Shown piece by piece: positions 22,901-32,867 of a DNA stretch of 64,000 nucleotides; within the stretch, counting starts at the first letter, position 1; each line of letters begins with the position of its first letter. The notes under the pieces are model-generated. The model was not told where the DNA came from. It was given only the letters and a program-made list of their open reading frames with translations, and did not search any database. The DNA comes from Sphingomonas koreensis (GTDB taxonomy: Bacteria; Pseudomonadota; Alphaproteobacteria; Sphingomonadales; Sphingomonadaceae). Both the position numbers and the translations under genes were made by a program. The DNA lies in contig RCZF01000007.1 of assembly GCA_006438735.1 (NCBI GenBank), positions 66,675 through 130,674 on the forward strand. The letters run 5' to 3'.

Positions 22901-24385
22901 TCATATGCCATGCGTCGAAGGAGGAAGCCGACTGTTCGTCATCAGGACCTCCCGGTAGGTCGGAGCGGCAACCGCGATTGCGGCTATCCGCTGCTCGGTA
23001 GTCCGCAACAGCTCCGTTCGATCGTGATCGGTCATAACCAGCGCTACGGGATCCGGACGCGCGGGAATGACGCCCATGCCCAACAATACCGCTTTCCAAT
23101 CTTCGTCGCGAAAGCTCTCTTCTTCGAAATGCGGGAGTCGACCACGCGCTTCGAACAGATCGAGCGTTCGAGCGAGGCTTTCGGGCAGTCGCGCTGCGGA
23201 GGCGGCGCGCCAGAACGCGCCGCGCCGGCGGCCGGAACGGCAATAATGCGCCGCGAGAAAATCACGCACGCGGATCGTCTCGTCACGCGTGCGACGATTG
23301 TATTCGGCGATCAACGGCGGTGCAAAGTTGCGGGTCGGCAGCAATTCGATCGCGCGCAGGATAGCGCTGTGGGCGAGATGCAGATTGGTCGCCTCGAGCG
23401 GATCGACCGCGACTGCAGCATCGCCGATCGCCAGGACATTGCCGATCCAGCTGTGCGGTCGCCGCCCGGGGCAGAAGGCGACGCTCTCCTCCGGCGCCGG
23501 GCCGAAGTGATGCAACGCTTCGTCTTCCGGGGTCAGCGCCGAGGCATAAGCGAGGCCGAGCGAGCTCGCGCGGCGCCCGGGCGCGCGCCACCGCCAGCCG
23601 CAATCCAGCGCTGTGACGGTTTCGACAAGCGATAGCGACGGCGGCGCGCGCGCTAACAACAGCCGATCGCAGGGGAGGACATCGCTCCAGCGCTCGAAGC
23701 TGTCATCCAGCTGGGATAGCAGCAGAGCGCTCGGCCCGGTCGCGTCGATGAACAGATCGGCGACGATCGACCGGCCATCGGCCAGCGCTACGCTCACAAT
23801 GCGCCCATTTTCGCCACGCTCAACCGCCCCAATCGCGCCGTGCGAAGAGGCTATGCGGCGATGTTCGGCAAGGGCAGACAACCCGGCGTGATAGCCCGAC
23901 GGATCGATCGTCAGCGCATAGGTGAAATCGGCCAGTGGCGAGCGCGGGTCTTCCGACGGTGGGGCGAAGCGTTCGGCCGCAGCCAGCGCTGCGCCCATGT
24001 GATGTTTATGGAGAGGCGTCTGGTCACCGCCGGCGCTGGCGATCGCCCATTGAGCGGCGAAGTTGGCCACGCCGCGCGGGCCGAATTGGCCATAGCCGTG
24101 CAGCCATTCCGCTCCGTCTGCCGCCCAGTTTTCGAAGCGGATCGCCAGCCGGTGGATCGCCCCTGCTCCACGGATCATCTCTGGTTCGGGAAAGCCGATC
24201 GCGTCGTTGAAGGTGCGGATGCTCGGTATTGTGCCAGGCATGCGATCCGCCAACGCCGCCGGATCCGCTGGCGTAGCAATCAGTTCGACTTGTGTGCCGC
24301 GCAAGGCATGGGCGAACGCGGTCGCCGCCGATAGGCCTACCAAGCCGCCGCCGAACACCGCGATGCGAGCGATCGGCGCGCTCAC
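22901..24385 (-). CDS. Degenerate tryptophan-halogenase-like flavoprotein
   Basis: This 494-residue protein aligns by eye with the flavin-dependent tryptophan halogenase family along its length: FGGGLVGLSAAT (11-22) for FAD, VLAIGDAAVAVDPLEATNLH in the FAD/chloride region and the family-type C-terminus. Two halogenase hallmarks are altered. The catalytic lysine of GATFKLGIEF in the neighbouring paralogue is Arg79 here (GAIHRLAIRF), and the WxWxIP motif reads CGWRWRAPG. Halogenation is therefore unlikely. It begins directly after the stop of its paralogue, so the two are a tandem pair. Similar proteins accompany TonB receptors in carbohydrate loci of sphingomonads and Caulobacter relatives; their role is unknown. 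Confidence 0.8.
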   Translation of the reverse strand: MSAPIARIAVFGGGLVGLSAATAFAHALRGTQVELIATPADPAALADRMPGTIPSIRTFNDAIGFPEPEMIRGAGAIHRLAIRFENWAADGAEWLHGYGQFGPRGVANFAAQWAIASAGGDQTPLHKHHMGAALAAAERFAPPSEDPRSPLADFTYALTIDPSGYHAGLSALAEHRRIASSHGAIGAVERGENGRIVSVALADGRSIVADLFIDATGPSALLLSQLDDSFERWSDVLPCDRLLLARAPPSLSLVETVTALDCGWRWRAPGRRASSLGLAYASALTPEDEALHHFGPAPEESVAFCPGRRPHSWIGNVLAIGDAAVAVDPLEATNLHLAHSAILRAIELLPTRNFAPPLIAEYNRRTRDETIRVRDFLAAHYCRSGRRRGAFWRAASAARLPESLARTLDLFEARGRLPHFEEESFRDEDWKAVLLGMGVIPARPDPVALVMTDHDRTELLRTTEQRIAAIAVAAPTYREVLMTNSRLPPSTHGI

Positions 24386-25891
24386 TCAGGCGGCGCCCGG
24401 CGCGAAACCCGAGAGCGCGTCAGCGTGAGGGGACGCTTCACCGACCGTCGATCGGATCTCGGCCTTCATCCTGTCGAGAGCGGCACCTAGCGCAGCGCTT
24501 TCGGGCGCATCGGCACGCTGATCCCAGCGATCGGGCATGATCCCTTGCCCGAGGAGAACCGCCAGCCAACTGGGTTCGAAGAACAGGCCTTTGCTATACG
24601 TCTCGATCCGCCCGGATTCCCGAAACAGACTGATTTTATGGGCAAGGCTATCCGGGATCGGCATGGCGCGCATATCGTTCCAGAAGCTTGAATCGTCACG
24701 GAGCGTCGCGTGATAATGGAGAATAAGGAAGTCGCGGATCCGATCGTAATCCCAATCCAGTGCCGCGTTGAAGGCGGTGCGCTCGATCGGCGTGACCGGA
24801 CCGATCGGGAAGAGTTCGATAAGTTCGGCGATCGCCGTCTGAACGAGATGGACGCTGGTCGATTCCAGCGGTTCGAGAAAGCCCGAGGCAAGCCCGATCG
24901 CGACGACATTCTTCACCCAGCTGCGCCGCCGTCGACCGGCGCGAAAGCGCAGTATGCGCGGCTCGGCCAGCGGATCGCCCTCGATCGCGGCGAGCAACGC
25001 CGTGGCGGCGTCGTCGTCGCTGCTATGCGCGCTCGAATAGACGTAGCCGTTGCCAACGCGGTGTTGCAGCGGGATGCGCCAGCGCCAGCCATCGGCCATC
25101 GCTGTTACCCGCGTATAAGGGGTGATCGGCCCGGGCGGTGATGCGCACGGCAGCGCCACGGCACGGTCGCACCGCAGCCAGGCCGACCAATCCTCCCACG
25201 GTTCGAGCAGCGTCTCGCCGAGCAGCAGGCTGCGGAAGCCCGAGCAATCGACGAACAGATCGCCGGGGATACGCGCTCCATTCTTGAGCAACAGAGCGGT
25301 GATATCGCCGCTCTCACCATGCTGCTCCACCCGGACGACTTCGCCCACGGTGCGCTGGGCGCCTTGGGCAATCGCGCGGTCGCGCAGGAACGGCGCAAAG
25401 CGCGTCGCATCGAATTGATAAGCGTAGCTGTAGTCGGTCGTCAGCGCCGCGCCGCTGTCCGGCGGCGGCGCAAAGCGATCGGTGCGCGCCAGCACGGTGG
25501 GGAAGCAATAATCGCCCAAATCGTCGCGCCGCCCCTCGGCCTGCATGCGTAGCCAGAAATGATGGAAGCCGGCACCGAAAAGCGGCCTGCCGAAGGTGCC
25601 GAAGGAATGGAAATAACGCTCGCCGATCGCACCCCAATCGCGAAATTCGATACCGAGTTTGAAAGTCGCGCCCGTCGCCGCCATGAACGCGGCTTCGTCG
25701 ATCCCGAGCGTCGCGATGAACCGGCGAAGATGCGGCAGCGTCGCCTCGCCGACGCCGACAATGCCGATGTCGGCGGATTCGACGACATGAACCTGCGCCT
25801 GGCCCGGCAACAGCCGCGTCAACGTGGCGGCTGTCATCCATCCTGCAGTGCCGCCGCCCAAAACGATGACTTGAACCGGATTCGCTGGTTT
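24386..25891 (-). CDS. Tryptophan-halogenase family flavoprotein
   Basis: The protein has about 501 residues and the full halogenase signature: FAD motif VIVLGGGTAGWMTA at the N-terminus, GVGEATLPHL, the catalytic-type lysine in GATFKLGIEFRDW (Lys78), WRWRIP in place of the WxWxIP block, and LEPLESTSVH near the chloride site. I chose a GTG start at 25891 because GGGGAGG lies 6 nt upstream; ATGs at 25909 and 25972 are alternatives. It is divergent from a TonB-dependent receptor, the usual context of this branch. Whether it halogenates, and what, is unknown; no free-tryptophan pathway is nearby. Confidence 0.85.
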   Translation of the reverse strand, partial: KPANPVQVIVLGGGTAGWMTAATLTRLLPGQAQVHVVESADIGIVGVGEATLPHLRRFIATLGIDEAAFMAATGATFKLGIEFRDWGAIGERYFHSFGTFGRPLFGAGFHHFWLRMQAEGRRDDLGDYCFPTVLARTDRFAPPPDSGAALTTDYSYAYQFDATRFAPFLRDRAIAQGAQRTVGEVVRVEQHGESGDITALLLKNGARIPGDLFVDCSGFRSLLLGETLLEPWEDWSAWLRCDRAVALPCASPPGPITPYTRVTAMADGWRWRIPLQHRVGNGYVYSSAHSSDDDAATALLAAIEGDPLAEPRILRFRAGRRRRSWVKNVVAIGLASGFLEPLESTSVHLVQTAIAELIELFPIGPVTPIERTAFNAALDWDYDRIRDFLILHYHATLRDDSSFWNDMRAMPIPDSLAHKISLFRESGRIETYSKGLFFEPSWLAVLLGQGIMPDRWDQRADAPESAALGAALDRMKAEIRSTVGEASPHADALSGFAPGAA

Positions 25892-25986
25892 CACGTCCGG
25901 CCTCCCCATACCCGTCTGCCACAAAGCGTTCGGCGTGTGCAACAGATCATAAAACCAAAGAAAAACAGGCATATAAATTGATTAAA

Positions 25987-25996
25987 CAAATTTGTG
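25987..25996. promoter_or_regulatory. ACAAATTTGT palindrome in the divergent halogenase/receptor promoter region
   Basis: A perfect 10-bp palindrome lies in an AT-rich stretch (25970-26005) between the halogenase-like gene and the TonB receptor. Downstream on the plus strand TTGTGG..TATAGC (about 26004-26030) may be a promoter. The palindrome could be an operator; weak evidence. Confidence 0.3.
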
Positions 25997-26137
25997 TTTT
26001 TTTCTTGTGGCTTGGGCGACATCGCTATAGCTTCAGTGGCTAGGCACTTCGGCGACGATCGAAGGCCTCATGTCGCCATCGAAGCGCGCGGACCAATGCG
26101 GGCAGGTGGCCGGGGTTTTTTGGAGGGGGTAGAAATC

Positions 26138-29100
26138 ATGCCATATTTGCGTCCCGACGGCCGCCAAGCGCACGTCATCCGCACCATGTTTTGCGGCGTG
26201 TCCGCGGCCGCGTTGATTTTTGGCGCCCAGCCCGCGCTGGCGCAAACCACGACCGATTCGCAAACCACGACTGACGCGCCGCAATCGCCGCCCGGGTCCG
26301 ACAAGCAACCCGCCGCCAACGCAACCGATCTCACCACTCAAGCTTCGGCGACGCCCGCGGCGCCTTCGGACGCCGAAATTCCTCAGGCCACTCTCGACCA
26401 GGATACGACCGACAGCGACATCGTCGTCACCGGCATTCGCCAATCGCTCGCCACCGCGCAGTCGATCAAGCGCAATGCCGATACCGTGGTCGATGCGATC
26501 AGCGCCGAAGACATCGGCTCGCTTCCCGATCGCTCGATCAACGAAGCACTGCAGCGCGTGCCGGGGGTATCGATCAGCCGTTTCGCCTCGCCCAGCGATT
26601 CGCAGCATTTCTCTGTCCAGGGATCGGGCGTCACGATCCGTGGCCTCGACGGTTACGCCAAGAGCGAGTTCAACGGGCGCGACACGTTCGGCGTCGCGAA
26701 CGGTCGTGAGATCGGCTACAACGACGTGCCGAGCGAGCTCGCCGGTTCGGTCGAGGTGTTCAAGAACCTGACGCCTGACATGATCGAGGGCGGCATCTCG
26801 GGCACCGTCAGTATCAATACGCGCAAGCCGTTCGATCAAGACAAGCAGGTCATGTTCTTGTCAGGCGCGGTCAATTACAACGATTTCGTCGATCGTTCAT
26901 CGCCCCAGATCGTTGGCCTCTATAGCAACCAATGGCATCTGGCCAACGGTGGCCGCCTTGGGCTGCTCGTTGGCGGTAGCTACGAGCAACTGCGCGCCCG
27001 CGACGATTCGGTGCTCATCTCGTCGTTCCTTCCGCGCTTCAATGCGCCCAGCGATGGCCGCGATGGATACGCGCCCAGCGACCCGACGAGCGCAAATTTC
27101 GATGCCGGCAATACGGGCGCCAATGATTATCAGGGCACGCTTTACGACGGCAATCTCTGCGACGGCAACAACCCGAACGAGGGCCGCGTCATCAACGCCG
27201 GCCAGCCTTATGCCATTCGGACGTGCGACAGCTTCCAGACGCCTGACGGCCAGGACACGGTCTACACGCCGCTCGGCGCGGGCGTGCATTCGCAGGTGTT
27301 CAACATCAAGCGCAAGAGCGCAGAGGCCGCGCTTCAATACGAAAATGCCGATCGCACCTTCCTGGTGACCGCAAACTATCTGCGCGCCGATTACACCGAA
27401 GGCTGGGTCGAGCACACGATTGAGCCCAACGCCTATTACAATGACATCGGCAACACCTATCCCGCCGACGGCACCAGCTTCACGTTCAACGATCAGGGCG
27501 TGTTTACCGGCGGCACGATTCAGCGCATCAACAACAATCAGGCGCACAACGTCACCACACCGTGCACCATCCCCAACAACGGTTTCCCGTATCAGACGAC
27601 CTATTGCCCCTATACCAATTTCGTGAACCCGAACGGTATCAACACGCGGTCGGCGAGCCGCTATCTCTATACCCACTCGCTGACGCAGGACGCGTCGCTC
27701 AACATCAAATGGGAGCCGACCGATCGGCTGCACCTCAATTTCGACGGGCAGTATGTCGCTTCGGAAGCCGACAGCATCGACGACAATGTCGATGCCTACA
27801 CCTTCTCGCTCGAATCGATCGATCTGACGGGAAAGATTCCCAAGGTCGATTTCGTCACCCCCGGGTTCGACAGCGGCCAGTATTTCGGCAGCTCGGGATC
27901 GTTGTTCTATAACGATGCCTCGAACAACCGCGCGGATGACAATGGCCATGAATGGGCATTCCAGGCCGATGCACAATATGACATTTCGGATGGCGGGTTC
28001 CTGCGCGACCTGAAGGTCGGCGCGCGCTACGCCGATCGTTCGCAGACGGTGCGAACCAACAATTACAACAATTGGGGCTCGCTCTCGGCGACCTATACCA
28101 ATGAGGGGCCGAGTTATCTGTCGGGCACGCCCGACGGCGTCCAAGCCGACACCTTCGCCGACTTCTTCCGTGGCAAGACCAATCAGCCGCCGCCCGTGCT
28201 CGGCATCGCCAACAGCGTGTTGATGGATCACGACCAGCTTGAAGCGCTGCTGCGCCAGGCCAAGGACAACACGACCCCTGGTCAGTTTACCTATACACCG
28301 CTCGAAGACGGCTTCGGGTGCGCGCAAGCCGATCTGATCGACGGCTATTTCTGCCCCGGCCAAATTTATCGCAACAGTGAGAAAACCTGGGCAGCTTATG
28401 CTCGGCTCGATTTCAGTTCGCAGGAATTCGCCGGCGGCATGAAACTGTCCGGTAATGTCGGCGTCCGCTACGTCCATACCGAGGACGATTCGATCGGCGC
28501 GATCAATTTCCCGCAGCCCACGTCGGTCATCCCCGAAAGCTTCAAGGGTGATCTTCAGGCCTATTGCGACGATGCGACCAAGACCGATCCGAACAATCCC
28601 AATCCGCCGACCAACTCAACAATCCCCTATGTCTGTCGCCCTGGCACCAGCCAGCAGGACATCAACAATATCATCGCCTTCGCCAATGGCGCCTCGGTGC
28701 CGCAGACGGCGGTGCAGAAATACGACAACTGGCTACCCTCGCTCAATCTGCGGCTGGATATCACGCCCAAGCTGCTGGCCCGGTTCGCGGCGTCGCGCGC
28801 GATCTCCCGCCCGAACTTCGGCGATCTGCAGAACTTCATCTCGCTCAACTACGATGGCACCGGCGGCACGTTCAGCGCGCGCGCCAGCAATCCGTATCTG
28901 AAGCCGGTCCAGGCCAATCAGCTCGATCTGACGCTGGAATGGTATTTCAACCATGTCGGATCGCTCACCGGCACGCTGTTCTACAAGGATCTGACCGACG
29001 TTATCCTGCCGAACAGCGGCTTCTCGCGCGCTTTCGACAATGGTGACAGCAACTACACGCTGGGGCTGACCGGCCCGGCCAACAGCGACGGCCACGTCAA

Positions 29101-29647
29101 AGTGAAGGGCTTCGAAGTTTCCTATCAGCAGACCTTCGATTTCCTGCCCGGCCTGCTTTCCGGCTTTGGCGCGCAGGGGACTTATACGTTCATCGACGCC
29201 GGCAGCGTGCTGATCGCGCCGCCAGCCTATCAGGCGCCGACCGTCGAGCTGACGGGCAACGGCAATCAGCCACCACTCGACATCACCGGATTGTATGACA
29301 ATCTGCCGCTGCCTGGCCTTTCGAAGCACACGGTCAACGTATCGGCGTTCTACGACAAGAGCGGGCTCTATGCGCGCCTCGCTTACAACTGGCGCTCAAA
29401 GTTCCTGCTGACCGCGGTCGATTGCTGCTTCCCGTTCCTGCCGGTCTATCAGGCGTCCGATGGCACGCTCGACGGATCAATCTTCTATTCGGTCGGCAAG
29501 CATTACAAAATCGGGCTGCAGGTCTCCAACATCCTGGATCATACCGTTCGGACCAAATATCTGCTCAACGGCGATGGTCTGGAGGCGCCCCGTTCGTTCT
29601 TCACCACCGATCGCCAATATCAGTTGAGCGTGGCGCTGAGCTTCTGA
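26138..29647 (+). CDS. TonB-dependent receptor, carbohydrate type
   Basis: The 1169-residue outer-membrane receptor starts with a signal peptide (cleavage after about QPALA) and a Thr/Gln/Pro-rich spacer. A TonB box-like DIVVTGI and plug domain (NADTVVDAISAEDIGSLPDRSINEALQRVPG) follow, then a long beta-barrel ending in ..LSVALSF with the terminal Phe. GGAGGGGG lies ahead of the ATG at 26138; the open frame upstream to 25994 has no signal peptide. Neighbours (halogenase-like proteins, ROK kinase, GH5, GH26) point to import of a beta-mannan or related oligosaccharide. The four genes on this strand may form one unit. Confidence 0.92.
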   Translation: MPYLRPDGRQAHVIRTMFCGVSAAALIFGAQPALAQTTTDSQTTTDAPQSPPGSDKQPAANATDLTTQASATPAAPSDAEIPQATLDQDTTDSDIVVTGIRQSLATAQSIKRNADTVVDAISAEDIGSLPDRSINEALQRVPGVSISRFASPSDSQHFSVQGSGVTIRGLDGYAKSEFNGRDTFGVANGREIGYNDVPSELAGSVEVFKNLTPDMIEGGISGTVSINTRKPFDQDKQVMFLSGAVNYNDFVDRSSPQIVGLYSNQWHLANGGRLGLLVGGSYEQLRARDDSVLISSFLPRFNAPSDGRDGYAPSDPTSANFDAGNTGANDYQGTLYDGNLCDGNNPNEGRVINAGQPYAIRTCDSFQTPDGQDTVYTPLGAGVHSQVFNIKRKSAEAALQYENADRTFLVTANYLRADYTEGWVEHTIEPNAYYNDIGNTYPADGTSFTFNDQGVFTGGTIQRINNNQAHNVTTPCTIPNNGFPYQTTYCPYTNFVNPNGINTRSASRYLYTHSLTQDASLNIKWEPTDRLHLNFDGQYVASEADSIDDNVDAYTFSLESIDLTGKIPKVDFVTPGFDSGQYFGSSGSLFYNDASNNRADDNGHEWAFQADAQYDISDGGFLRDLKVGARYADRSQTVRTNNYNNWGSLSATYTNEGPSYLSGTPDGVQADTFADFFRGKTNQPPPVLGIANSVLMDHDQLEALLRQAKDNTTPGQFTYTPLEDGFGCAQADLIDGYFCPGQIYRNSEKTWAAYARLDFSSQEFAGGMKLSGNVGVRYVHTEDDSIGAINFPQPTSVIPESFKGDLQAYCDDATKTDPNNPNPPTNSTIPYVCRPGTSQQDINNIIAFANGASVPQTAVQKYDNWLPSLNLRLDITPKLLARFAASRAISRPNFGDLQNFISLNYDGTGGTFSARASNPYLKPVQANQLDLTLEWYFNHVGSLTGTLFYKDLTDVILPNSGFSRAFDNGDSNYTLGLTGPANSDGHVKVKGFEVSYQQTFDFLPGLLSGFGAQGTYTFIDAGSVLIAPPAYQAPTVELTGNGNQPPLDITGLYDNLPLPGLSKHTVNVSAFYDKSGLYARLAYNWRSKFLLTAVDCCFPFLPVYQASDGTLDGSIFYSVGKHYKIGLQVSNILDHTVRTKYLLNGDGLEAPRSFFTTDRQYQLSVALSF

Positions 29648-29651
29648 TGCG

Positions 29652-29695
29652 GCGGGCGGCGGCGATCTCGAGTTCCGGCTCGAGCGCCGCCGCCA
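29652..29695 (+). other. Strong stem-loop after the TonB receptor gene
   Basis: GGCGGCG..CTCGAG-TTCCGG-CTCGAG..CGCCGCC can fold into a long GC hairpin just after the receptor stop. No T-run follows, so it is more likely an mRNA-stabilising or attenuating hairpin between receptor and kinase genes than a classic terminator. Confidence 0.45.
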
Positions 29696-29783
29696 GTCCG
29701 CCTTGGGGCGCGCCAATCATGCGATCCGGCCGTTCGCGCCGGGCCGCGGAAACTACGGTTGTTGCCGCGCGACGAGTTGATCC

Positions 29784-30767
29784 GTGAACCGCCAAAAACG
29801 CTTCGAGACCGACTCAACCCTTCCCACCCGAACGATTGCGGGCATCGAACTGGGAGGAACGAAATGCGTTTGCACATTAGGCGGCGGGCCCAGTGCGATC
29901 ATCGATCAACAAATCGTCGCGACGACCGATCCGATGCGGACGCTCGGCGCGATCAGGGCCATCCTCGATGGGTGGCAAGCAGGACCCGGCTTCGATGCGA
30001 TCGGCATCGCCAGCTTTGGCCCAGTGGCGCTCGATCGCACTGCCTCTGATTACGGGCATATCTTGGCGACCGCCAAGCCGGGCTGGTCGGGTGGCGACAT
30101 CGTCGGCCAGCTCGGCGGCGGGCGCGACGTGCCGGTGGCCTTTGATACCGACGTCAACGCCGCGGCGATCGCCGAAATGCGCTGGGGATCGGGCCGCGCT
30201 CTGCACGATTTCGCCTATGTCACGGTCGGCACCGGAATCGGGGTCGGGCTGATCGTAAACGGCGCACCGACGCGCGGTATCGGCCACAGCGAGCTCGGCC
30301 ACATCCGCGTGCCGCGACTGGCCGGCGACACCGCACCGAGTGTCTGTCCCTTTCATGCCGACTGCGTCGAGGGGCTCGCATCGGGCACCGCGCTCAAGGC
30401 GCGTCTCGGCGCGAGGCCCATCACCGATGTCGGCACGGATGACCCGGTCTGGGTGCCGATCGTCGCGGCGCTTGCGGCGCTGTCCCATGCCCTCGTCTGT
30501 GGAACGGGGCCGCGCCGCATCGCGATCGGCGGCGGCATGGTGGTGCCGCAGCCACATCTGATCGGGCGGATCGAGGCGGCGCTGATCGATAGCCTCAACG
30601 GCTATCTGCGATTGCCGGCTGACGGACCGCTTATCGTAGCGCCAACGCTTCGCGATCAGGCGGGGCCGTTGGGCTCGATCGCCTTGGGCCTTGCCGTCGA
30701 TCAAATCTCGGGTGATCATCGGCGTTCGCCTATCGTGGGCGGCGCGCTCGGTCATGCTGCCGGATAA
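29784..30767 (+). CDS. ROK-family sugar kinase (fructokinase/mannokinase type)
   Basis: The 327-residue kinase has the phosphate-binding motif IELGGTK at 21-27, a second glycine motif VTVGTGIGVGLIVNG, and the ROK zinc site with SELGHIRV and C-P-F-H-A-D-C followed by EGLASGTALKAR. It would phosphorylate a hexose, probably mannose or fructose given the GH5/GH26 neighbours. The start is GTG with no strong ribosome binding site. It lies 136 nt after the receptor and 18 nt before the GH5 gene. Confidence 0.88.
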   Translation: MNRQKRFETDSTLPTRTIAGIELGGTKCVCTLGGGPSAIIDQQIVATTDPMRTLGAIRAILDGWQAGPGFDAIGIASFGPVALDRTASDYGHILATAKPGWSGGDIVGQLGGGRDVPVAFDTDVNAAAIAEMRWGSGRALHDFAYVTVGTGIGVGLIVNGAPTRGIGHSELGHIRVPRLAGDTAPSVCPFHADCVEGLASGTALKARLGARPITDVGTDDPVWVPIVAALAALSHALVCGTGPRRIAIGGGMVVPQPHLIGRIEAALIDSLNGYLRLPADGPLIVAPTLRDQAGPLGSIALGLAVDQISGDHRRSPIVGGALGHAAG

Positions 30768-30785
30768 GCAATCAGGAGAGTGATG

Positions 30786-31796
30786 ATGAAGATCGGGCCA
30801 GTCCTGCGAGCCATACTCCTCGCGGCGATCGCGACATCGACCAGCGTGGCCGGAGCCGTCACATCCGCCCCGACCGGGCAAGCGGCCGCTCGGCTAGGGC
30901 CCTGCGTCAACATGGCCAACATGCTCGAGCCGCCGCATGAAGGCGACTGGGGGCGACCGATTGCTGATGACGATTTCCAGATCATCGCACGCGCCGGTTT
31001 TGAGACCGTCCGAATTCCGATCAACTTCGGCGCGCACGCCGCGGATCGTGCTCCCTATGCGATCGATCCTGCTTTCATGGACCGCGTTGCGCATGTCGTC
31101 GATCTCGCCACCGCGGCGCATCTGCGCGCAATCATCGATCTCCACAATGACGACGCCTTGGTCGCCGATCCCGCCGCCGAGGCGCCGCGGCTGGCGGCGA
31201 TGTGGCAACAGATCGGCGCGCGCTTCGCCGATGCACCCGACAGCGTGTGGTTCGAGCTGACCAACGAGCCGCACGGCGCGCTGGACAATCACAATCTTCG
31301 CGCCACGCTCGATCCCGCGCTGGCCGCGGTGCGCGTGACCAATCCGACGCGCAAGGTGGTGATCGGTGGACAGAATTACAGCGGAATCGATTCGCTGACG
31401 ACGATCGATCTGCCGTCCGATCCCAATGTGATTGCGACCTTCCATTATTACGATCCGTTCCGCTTCACCCATCAAGGCGCGCCTTGGGCCGATCCCATGC
31501 CGCCGATCGGCGCCACGTTCGGCAGCCCCGCCGACCGCGCCGAGCTCGCCGCCAATGTCGCCAAGGCAAAGGCTTTCATGGCGCGCTCCGGCCGGCCGTT
31601 GTTCATGGGCGAATACGGCGCCTATGACGCGACCATTCCGGTCGAGAAGCGCGCTGATTATTACCATGCCGTGCACGACGCGTTTGCCGGCGCCGGGATC
31701 GACGGCTGCGTCTGGGGCTATACCAACGGCTTCAAGTTTCGCGACGGCGATCACTGGATCACGCCGCTGCTCACCGCGATCGGATTGCCGCAATGA
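30786..31796 (+). CDS. Secreted GH5-family glycoside hydrolase
   Basis: The 336-residue exported TIM-barrel enzyme has a signal peptide (about 1-27) and the two GH5 glutamates: acid/base Glu161 (FELTNEPHG) and nucleophile Glu276 (LFMGEYGAYD). HYYDPFRFTHQGAPW fits the cellulase/mannanase branch. It would cut beta-1,4-glucan, glucomannan or mannan in the periplasm. AGGAG lies 7 nt before the ATG at 30786; GTG 30780 and ATG 30783 are also possible. The stop overlaps the start of the GH26 gene. Confidence 0.88.
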   Translation: MKIGPVLRAILLAAIATSTSVAGAVTSAPTGQAAARLGPCVNMANMLEPPHEGDWGRPIADDDFQIIARAGFETVRIPINFGAHAADRAPYAIDPAFMDRVAHVVDLATAAHLRAIIDLHNDDALVADPAAEAPRLAAMWQQIGARFADAPDSVWFELTNEPHGALDNHNLRATLDPALAAVRVTNPTRKVVIGGQNYSGIDSLTTIDLPSDPNVIATFHYYDPFRFTHQGAPWADPMPPIGATFGSPADRAELAANVAKAKAFMARSGRPLFMGEYGAYDATIPVEKRADYYHAVHDAFAGAGIDGCVWGYTNGFKFRDGDHWITPLLTAIGLPQ

Positions 31797-32821
31797 TGCC
31801 GACTCGCCGCGACATTACCCGTGCCGCGCTGGCCGGCAGCGCGTTGGCGGCCGGTTGGCCCGCCAGTCGCCTTCTCGCCATGCCGAGCGCTACGACGCGG
31901 GCGCGCGCACTCGCCAATCCCGCCGCCGACGCGCCGGCCAAGGCGCTCTATCGCTATCTGTGGCGCATCTATCGGCACAAGACGCTGACCGGTCAGCAGG
32001 AATCGGACCGGCAACCAGATGGGCCGCGCGCCGAGCTCGATTATATCGAGCGCACGACCGGCAAATTGCCGGCGATCCTCGGGCTCGATTATATCACGCC
32101 GAACGATCAGAATGCGGTTAATGACCGCGCGACCCGCTGGTATCGTGACGGCGGCATTCCGACGATCTGCTGGCATTGGGGCGCACCGGATATCGGCACC
32201 GGCTATGAAAATGCGAAGAAGGATTTCGACGTCGCGGCGGCGCTGCGCCCGGGAACGCCCCAGAATAAGGCCATGACGCGCGATCTCGCGCATGTCGGCG
32301 ATCTGCTGACGGTGTTGCGCGATCGCGGCGTGCCGGTGCTGTGGCGCCCGTTCCACGAATTCAGCGGCGACTGGTTCTGGTGGGGCAAGCACGGGCCCGG
32401 CGCGTTCAAAGCGCTGTGGACGCTGATGTATGATTATTTCACTCGCGATCGCGAACTGACCAATCTGATCTGGGTGCTCGGCTGGGCCGGGCAGAATATC
32501 GATCCGGCCTATAATCCCGGGCGTGATCGCTTCGATATCGCCGGCGCCGACTTATACGTAAAAGATCATGGCAATCTGGCGTCGATGTATCAGGCGGTGC
32601 GCCGGATCGTCGGCGACGACGCGCCGATTTGCCTCCATGAAAACGGACCGATCCCTGATCCCGAGACGTTGAGCGCCGATGCCGACTGGCTCTACTTCAT
32701 GACGTGGCACAGCGAATTCATTCTCGACGGCAAAACCAACCCGCCCGCCGATCTGAAGCGTTTCTACAATGCCGATCGCTATCTCACGCGGGACGAAATC
32801 CCTCGGTTGGCCACAACGTGA
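31793..32821 (+). CDS. Tat-exported GH26 beta-mannanase
   Basis: The 342-residue enzyme has a twin-arginine signal (TRRDITRAALAGSALAAG) and the GH26 active site: acid/base Glu189 (LWRPFHEFSGDWFWW) and nucleophile Glu283 (ICLHENGPIPD). GH26 enzymes cleave beta-1,4-mannan with retention. It overlaps the GH5 gene (ATGA), and together they would depolymerise (gluco)mannan for import by the upstream receptor. Assignment to the family is firm; endo or exo action is not readable. Confidence 0.92.
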   Translation: MMPTRRDITRAALAGSALAAGWPASRLLAMPSATTRARALANPAADAPAKALYRYLWRIYRHKTLTGQQESDRQPDGPRAELDYIERTTGKLPAILGLDYITPNDQNAVNDRATRWYRDGGIPTICWHWGAPDIGTGYENAKKDFDVAAALRPGTPQNKAMTRDLAHVGDLLTVLRDRGVPVLWRPFHEFSGDWFWWGKHGPGAFKALWTLMYDYFTRDRELTNLIWVLGWAGQNIDPAYNPGRDRFDIAGADLYVKDHGNLASMYQAVRRIVGDDAPICLHENGPIPDPETLSADADWLYFMTWHSEFILDGKTNPPADLKRFYNADRYLTRDEIPRLATT

Positions 32822-32867
32822 TTGGGCTGGGCTGCTTGCCGCGCGCCAGGGGCGGGACAAGCGACGA

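Noticed and set aside
22901..24385. Calling the downstream halogenase-like gene a pseudogene
   Set aside because: The frame is intact over 494 codons with the FAD motifs kept; only the catalytic residues differ, which fits a changed role rather than decay.
26897..28477. 526-codon minus-strand open frame inside the first TonB receptor gene
   Set aside because: Shadow frame of a firmly identified receptor; no ribosome binding site or family pattern.
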